From Methylococcales bacterium (lineage in GTDB: Bacteria; Pseudomonadota; Gammaproteobacteria; Methylococcales; Methylomonadaceae), in the NCBI GenBank assembly GCA_028707085.1, contig JAQTUW010000017.1:1-64000 (forward strand): 64,000 nt of DNA. Reading direction: 5' to 3'. The notes under the pieces were generated by a model. It had not been told where the DNA came from. It saw only the letters and a list, made by a program, of their open reading frames with translations, and ran no database searches. Of this stretch, positions 59,981 through 64,000 are shown piece by piece (positions within the stretch are counted from its first letter, which is position 1; every line of letters starts with the position of its first letter). Made by a program: the position numbers and the translations under genes.

Positions 59981-60865
59981 TCAATCAATATAACGCCTCA
60001 GCAAATCCCCGTAACTGTCAATTCGCCGGTCGCGCAGGAATGGCCAGATCTGTCGGGTCTGCTCGCTACGCCTGCCATCCAGGGTGGCGAACAGCAAGGT
60101 GTCCTGCTGATGACCGGCGCTGGTCAATATTTCACCCTGAGAGCCGGCGATAAAGCTGTTGCCCCAGAAATCAATGCCCGGACAGTGATCCGGCGCGGCT
60201 TCGAAGCCGATGCGGTTACAGGCTATGACAGGAATGCCGTTGGCGACGGCATGGCCGCGTTGTATGGTGATCCAGGCATCGAGCTGGCGCTGTTTTTCGG
60301 CCTGATCATCCTCTGGATTCCAGCCGATGGCGGTGGGATAGATCAGCATATCGGCGCCAGCCAGCGACATCAGTCGGGCCGCCTCCGGATACCATTGATC
60401 CCAGCATATCAGCACCCCCAGTTTGCCGATGGAAGTGTTGATAGGCGTAAAACCCAGGTCGCCGGGGGTAAAATAAAACTTTTCGTAAAAGCCCGGATCA
60501 TCAGGGATGTGCATTTTCCGGAAAGTGCCGGCGATGCCGCCATCCTTGTCGAACACCACTGCGGTATTGTGGTATAGGCCCGCCGCTCTTCTTTCAAAAA
60601 TTGTCGAAACGATGACGATCTGGTGGGCTTTGGCGACGGCCGCTAGTGTTTCGCTATCGGGGCCGGGAATGGCTTGGGCCAGATCAAAGCAGGCAGTGTC
60701 TTCGCTCTGGCAGAAATAATGGTCAAGATGCAGTTCCGGCAGAACCACCAGATCGGCATGCTGTTTGGCCGCCTGCTCAATTTGGCGGATCGAATAGGCC
60801 AGGTTTTTCGTCCTGCCGCTGTTGCAGCTTTGTTGTACGGCACAGGCAATGATATTATTTTTCAT
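59981..60865 (-). CDS. aguB: N-carbamoylputrescine amidase
   Basis: A nitrilase-superfamily hydrolase that converts N-carbamoylputrescine to putrescine, CO2 and ammonia. The 294-aa product has the catalytic triad Glu44 (LPELHLDHYF), Lys117 (FRKMHIPDDPGF) and Cys154 (VLICWDQWYPEAARL), all in the expected order. It lies 113 bases downstream of the agmatine deiminase gene on the same strand, which supports the specific substrate call. Confidence 0.94.
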   Translation of the reverse strand: MKNNIIACAVQQSCNSGRTKNLAYSIRQIEQAAKQHADLVVLPELHLDHYFCQSEDTACFDLAQAIPGPDSETLAAVAKAHQIVIVSTIFERRAAGLYHNTAVVFDKDGGIAGTFRKMHIPDDPGFYEKFYFTPGDLGFTPINTSIGKLGVLICWDQWYPEAARLMSLAGADMLIYPTAIGWNPEDDQAEKQRQLDAWITIQRGHAVANGIPVIACNRIGFEAAPDHCPGIDFWGNSFIAGSQGEILTSAGHQQDTLLFATLDGRRSEQTRQIWPFLRDRRIDSYGDLLRRYID

Positions 60866-60978
60866 AAGCTTGAGTTTTTTTGGAAGAGTGTCGGCTTAAA
60901 CAGGCATTTTTAAAGTCGGTGCTGTCGAGGCTATTTCTGGTTCAAAATAAAACCTCGTATCCCCATCCGGGATAAGGA

Positions 60979-62010
60979 TTAAAAATTTAACGCCACGCTG
61001 GCCGGAATCTGCATGCTGGCGCAATGCAGGCTGCCGTACTGATGCACCAGCGGCCGGCAAGGTGTGGCAATAAGCTGGCGATCGGGAAAACACGCCGCCA
61101 GTCGTTCAGTCGCCACGCTGTCATTGGCGTCATCGTAGACCGGAACCATGACCGCGCCGTTAATGAACAGGAAGTTGGCGTAATTGGCGGGTAATTGTTG
61201 GTCGTGTTCGTCAAAAATCGGTTTGGGCAAGGGCAGGGCAACCAGTTTGTAGGGTTCGCCGTTTTCGGTTCTAAACGTCTGCAATTGCGCTTCCATGTTT
61301 TTCAGGCTCGGGTAAACCGGGTCTGCTTCGTCGTCGCAACTGCAATAAGCGATGGTATTGGCGTCCACGAAACGGGCCAGGGTATCGATATGGGCGTCTG
61401 TGTCGTCGCCGGCCAGATTGTCCTGTTCCAGCCATAAAATCCGTTTCACGCCCAGATAATTCCGTAACTGGCTGGCGATGGCCTGTTCGGATAATTGCGG
61501 GTTGCGGTTGGGATTGAACAGACAGTTTTTGGTGGTCAGCAACGTGCCCATTCCGTCGGATTCGATGCTGCCGCCTTCCAGTACCAGATTGACAGTGGCG
61601 TTGGGATGGCCTTTGAATATCGGGTGGGCAAACAGCGCCAGATTCAGGGCGTCGTCGGCCGCATGCGGATATTTGCCGCCCCAGCCGTTGAAACGGAAGT
61701 TCAGCAATTGTACGCTGGCTTTCGGGTGCCGCCATTCCAGGCTGATAAACACCGTGTCGCGCACCCAGATGTCGTTATAGTCGGCCTGTATGAAATGAAG
61801 CTGCGGGTTGTCCGGCAATTGCGACTGAATATGTTGTTGATGTTCGCCGTCCCGGCAGATGATAATCAGGGGTTGAAAGCGGGTGATCGTGGTGGCGATA
61901 AAATGATAGGAGTCCTCCACGGCAGACAGATTGGTAAAGTCGCCGCCATGATGCGGCCAGGCAATTATAACGGCGGATTGCGGTTCCCATTCGGCTGGAA
62001 AGCGGATCAT
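60979..62010 (-). CDS. aguA: Agmatine deiminase
   Basis: It converts agmatine to N-carbamoylputrescine, the step before AguB. The 343-aa pentein-fold enzyme has AEWEPQSAVIIAWPH at the N-terminus, VLEGGSIESDGMGTLL near 143-158, DDTDAHIDTLARFVD near 202-216 and the C-terminal catalytic Cys at about 330 (GSLHCASMQIPA). Together the pair gives an arginine-decarboxylase-linked route to putrescine. Confidence 0.95.
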   Translation of the reverse strand: MIRFPAEWEPQSAVIIAWPHHGGDFTNLSAVEDSYHFIATTITRFQPLIIICRDGEHQQHIQSQLPDNPQLHFIQADYNDIWVRDTVFISLEWRHPKASVQLLNFRFNGWGGKYPHAADDALNLALFAHPIFKGHPNATVNLVLEGGSIESDGMGTLLTTKNCLFNPNRNPQLSEQAIASQLRNYLGVKRILWLEQDNLAGDDTDAHIDTLARFVDANTIAYCSCDDEADPVYPSLKNMEAQLQTFRTENGEPYKLVALPLPKPIFDEHDQQLPANYANFLFINGAVMVPVYDDANDSVATERLAACFPDRQLIATPCRPLVHQYGSLHCASMQIPASVALNF

Positions 62011-62106
62011 GAATGACTCCCTGAGTAAATTGGTTATGAAAGAAATGGCTTATTGTACCAATGCCGGTTATGGAATGTTTTTTTGGACATAAATTTATCT
62101 AAAAAA

Positions 62107-62135
62107 TTGACAAGCCATGGCTGCGGATATATATT
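62107..62135 (+). promoter_or_regulatory. Near-consensus sigma70 promoter
   Basis: TTGACA (62107-62112), 17 bases, TATATT (62130-62135). This is the strongest promoter in the window by eye. The expected start point, 62142-62143, coincides with the ATG of a 25-codon frame. The transcript runs toward the EamA gene but meets a strong terminator at 62170-62218. Confidence 0.85.
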
Positions 62136-62142
62136 CAAATCT

Positions 62143-62218
62143 ATGAATATTTTCACGCCTATTTCCAGAAAACACCTATGGTGGCGGCTACCTGCCGCTG
62201 CGGTGTTTCTGTTTTTTT
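62143..62218 (+). ncRNA. Candidate small RNA or attenuated leader, about 76 nt
   Basis: The interval between the predicted start point and the end of the terminator would give a discrete RNA of about 76 nt. Its 3' half is one long hairpin and its 5' half is A/U-rich and unstructured, a common layout for Hfq-type small RNAs. Read-through would make it the leader of the EamA mRNA instead. Confidence 0.5.
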
Positions 62219-62220
62219 AA
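62143..62220 (+). CDS. 25-aa leaderless ORF (leader peptide or small membrane peptide candidate)
   Basis: A 26-codon frame beginning at the predicted transcription start. It reads MNIFTPISRK, then HLWWRLP, then a hydrophobic end (AAAVFLFF), and stops with TAA at the last base of the terminator T-run. The two adjacent Trp codons (62179-62184) lie in the 5' arm of the terminator hairpin. It could be a leader peptide for attenuation, a small peptide, or chance within a small RNA. There is no ribosome-binding site, so translation would need leaderless initiation. Confidence 0.4.
   Translation: MNIFTPISRKHLWWRLPAAAVFLFF
62170..62218 (+). terminator. Intrinsic terminator upstream of the EamA gene
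   Basis: AAACACC (62170-62176) pairs with GGTGTTT (62202-62208). Above a 4-base bulge, GTGGCGGC (62181-62188) pairs with GCCGCTGC (62194-62201) around loop TACCT. CTG and seven T follow (62212-62218). It lies about 80 bases before the EamA start, so it can act as an attenuator. A second small hairpin CGCGG-GTTTTA-CCGCG follows between 62237 and 62255. Confidence 0.88.
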
Positions 62221-62299
62221 AAAAAATCTGAAGCAACCGCGGGTTTTACCGCGACTGCCCGACGATTCGCCTAAGGCCCGCATCAATAATGGAGGCCTA

Positions 62300-63226
62300 A
62301 TGGCAATAACAATCCTGTCCAATCGCAACACCTTGTTAGGCTTCGCCATGGCGGTGCTGGCGGCTATCGGCTTTTCCGCCAAGGCCATTCTGGTCAAACT
62401 GGCCTATTACGATCAGGTGGACGCCGTCACCCTGCTGGCCTTGCGCATGCTGTTTTCCGCGCCGGTATTTCTGCTGGTCGCCCTGAGCCATGCCCGGCAA
62501 AAACAGCCAAGTCCGATGCTGGGCAAGGACTATCTGGCGGTTTTTATCCTGGGCATCCTGGGGTACTACCTGTCCAGCCTGTTCGATTTTATCGGTCTGC
62601 AATACATATCGGCCGGGCTGGAACGGTTGATACTGTTTCTGTATCCGACCATGGTGGTTCTGCTGTCGGTCTTCCTGCTGGGCAAAGTGTTTGGCCGCAA
62701 GGAAGTGATGGCCCTGCTGCTCAGTTATGGCGGCATCGGTCTGGTGTTTTTTGATGAACTGCACATCCAGTCCGAGAATCTGCTGTATGGCGCGGGTTTT
62801 GTGTTTGCCAGCACCCTGACCTATTCGCTGTACCTGATAGGGGCAGGAGAGACTATTAACCGCATCGGCGCAACGCGGTTCACCGCCTACGCCATGCTGG
62901 TCGCCAGTACCGCCACTGTGCTGCAATTTGTCTGCACCCATCCGCCGCAGGCCTTGCTGGTGACGATGCGGGTCTATCAGCTAAGCGCGCTGATGGCGAT
63001 CTTTTCCACGGTGTTGCCAGTGTTCATGCTGTCCTGGGCCATTCGCCTGATAGGTTCGGCCCATACCTCCATGATAGGTTCAATCGGCCCGGTCGCCACG
63101 CTGTTCATGGCGACAGAAGTGCTGGGCGAGGAATTGAGCCTGATGCAAATTGGTGGCGCGGCGCTGGTGATGAGCGGAGTGTTGAGTCTGACTTTGAAAC
63201 GGCCGAAGGCTAAGTCTGTTGCGTGA
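62300..63226 (+). CDS. DMT superfamily transporter (EamA family)
   Basis: A 308-aa inner membrane transporter with ten hydrophobic segments in two EamA repeats (about 12-145 and 160-298), including GFAMAVLAAIGFSAKAILVK at the start. EamA proteins export metabolites such as amino acids; the substrate cannot be read from sequence. GGAGG (62290-62294) is a strong ribosome-binding site. The upstream promoter-terminator unit suggests controlled expression. Confidence 0.9.
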   Translation: MAITILSNRNTLLGFAMAVLAAIGFSAKAILVKLAYYDQVDAVTLLALRMLFSAPVFLLVALSHARQKQPSPMLGKDYLAVFILGILGYYLSSLFDFIGLQYISAGLERLILFLYPTMVVLLSVFLLGKVFGRKEVMALLLSYGGIGLVFFDELHIQSENLLYGAGFVFASTLTYSLYLIGAGETINRIGATRFTAYAMLVASTATVLQFVCTHPPQALLVTMRVYQLSALMAIFSTVLPVFMLSWAIRLIGSAHTSMIGSIGPVATLFMATEVLGEELSLMQIGGAALVMSGVLSLTLKRPKAKSVA

Positions 63227-63313
63227 AACATGGAAGTCAGGATGAAATAGGCCGGGCGAGATCAAGCAAGTCAGCATTTTACGCTTGTGAAGTCATTTAG
63301 GCATAATCCGATT

Positions 63314-64000
63314 TTAATCCCCGGCAGACTCCAGCATCTCCCGGGCATGGGCCAGGGTGTTTTCGGTCATGGTTACGCCGCCCAGCATCCGCGCAATTTC
63401 GTTTACCCGTTGCTCATCCGTCAGGCGGGTTACACTGGAAGAGGTGACCGCCGCCTTTTGATTTTTGCTGACAAACAGATGCTGATGGGCCTGGGCGGCG
63501 ACTTGCGGCAAATGGGTGACGCACAATACCTGCCGATTTGCGCTCAGGCGGCGCAATTTTTGGCCGACGATTTCGGCAATGCCGCCGCCGATACCGGAAT
63601 CCACTTCGTCGAAAATCATGGTCGGCGTGGTTTTGTCGGTGCTGGTGGTGACCTGTATCGCCAGGCTGATACGCGACAGCTCGCCGCCGGAGGCTACCTT
63701 AGCCAGCGGTTTGGCAGGTAGGCCGGGATTGGTGCTGATTAAAAATTCAATAGTATCCAGGCCGTTACGTTGCGGTTCGCCATCCGGCTGGCTGTTGAGT
63801 TTGACGATAAACTCGCCATGCGGCAGACCCAATTCCTTAATGGTGGCGGAAATGCGCTGTTGCAGCAGGTCGGCATATTGCTGGCGGCTGGCGGAAAGCT
63901 GCGCAGCCAGCTTTTGATAGTCTTGCAATAGGCGCTGGCAATCTACAGTCAGGGTTTCGATGCGTTCACTGCTGTGGGTCAGGTTATCCAGTTCGACGGC
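63314..64000 (-). CDS. recN: DNA repair protein RecN, C-terminal part
   Basis: An SMC-like ATPase that acts in double-strand break repair. The window holds the last 228 residues; the 5' part lies beyond 64000. Visible are the end of the coiled coil (DNLTHSSERIETLTVDCQRL and following), the ABC signature ASGGELSRISLAIQ, Walker B TMIFDEVDSGIGGG, and the switch CVTHLPQVAAQAHQHL. The frame is intact up to the window edge. Confidence 0.95.
   Translation of the reverse strand, partial: AVELDNLTHSSERIETLTVDCQRLLQDYQKLAAQLSASRQQYADLLQQRISATIKELGLPHGEFIVKLNSQPDGEPQRNGLDTIEFLISTNPGLPAKPLAKVASGGELSRISLAIQVTTSTDKTTPTMIFDEVDSGIGGGIAEIVGQKLRRLSANRQVLCVTHLPQVAAQAHQHLFVSKNQKAAVTSSSVTRLTDEQRVNEIARMLGGVTMTENTLAHAREMLESAGD

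Overview
The window looks like a chromosomal segment of a gammaproteobacterium. Supporting signs are the tRNA-Tyr/Gly/Thr-tufB-tRNA-Trp-secE-nusG order, two tuf genes, E. coli-like lengths of RpoB, RpoC, S14 and L36, and the divergent amgK-murU / lptD-surA arrangement. My best guess within that class is a Methylococcales-type (methanotroph-related) genome, but no gene here proves it. There is no prophage, insertion sequence, CRISPR array or rRNA gene.

Layout. Bases 1-31063 form one almost unbroken information-processing block on the + strand: tRNAs, tuf1, secE-nusG, the rplKAJL-rpoBC (rif) operon, the str operon (rpsL-rpsG-fusA-tuf2), then S10, spc and alpha operons ending with rpoA-rplQ. Clear controls inside it are a terminator after nusG, the L10 leader before rplJ, an attenuator between rplL and rpoB, and good sigma70 promoters before rpsL and rpsM. 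The two tuf copies differ at two silent bases over 1191 bp.

From 31226 to 44663 the strands mix: rarA, accA, tilS, two tandem mini membrane proteins, a secreted Cys4 protein, gloB, sixA, an M48 protease-rsgA pair, orn, serS, a truncated haemoglobin and comEC.

From 44664 onward come a 136-bp ERIC-like imperfect palindrome, a ZnuD-like TonB receptor whose upstream region carries two Zur-like palindromes, proS, a rubredoxin too short for most ORF callers, a type IV pilin without cysteines, the murein-recycling pair amgK-murU, and divergently lptD-surA plus a stand-alone DbpA/CsdA-type RNA-binding domain. Then follow rnd, a ZIP metal transporter, the agmatine-to-putrescine pair aguA-aguB, an EamA transporter and the 3' part of recN.

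Most unusual items: (1) a promoter/25-codon leaderless ORF/intrinsic-terminator unit at 62107-62220 ahead of the EamA transporter, with two adjacent Trp codons in the terminator's 5' arm; (2) the orphan helicase-type RNA-binding domain translationally coupled to surA; (3) the 136-bp palindrome; (4) the Zur-like control region of the TonB receptor; (5) a dispersed repeat that supplies the C-terminus of ComEC. These are sequence-based inferences; no search or folding program was run.
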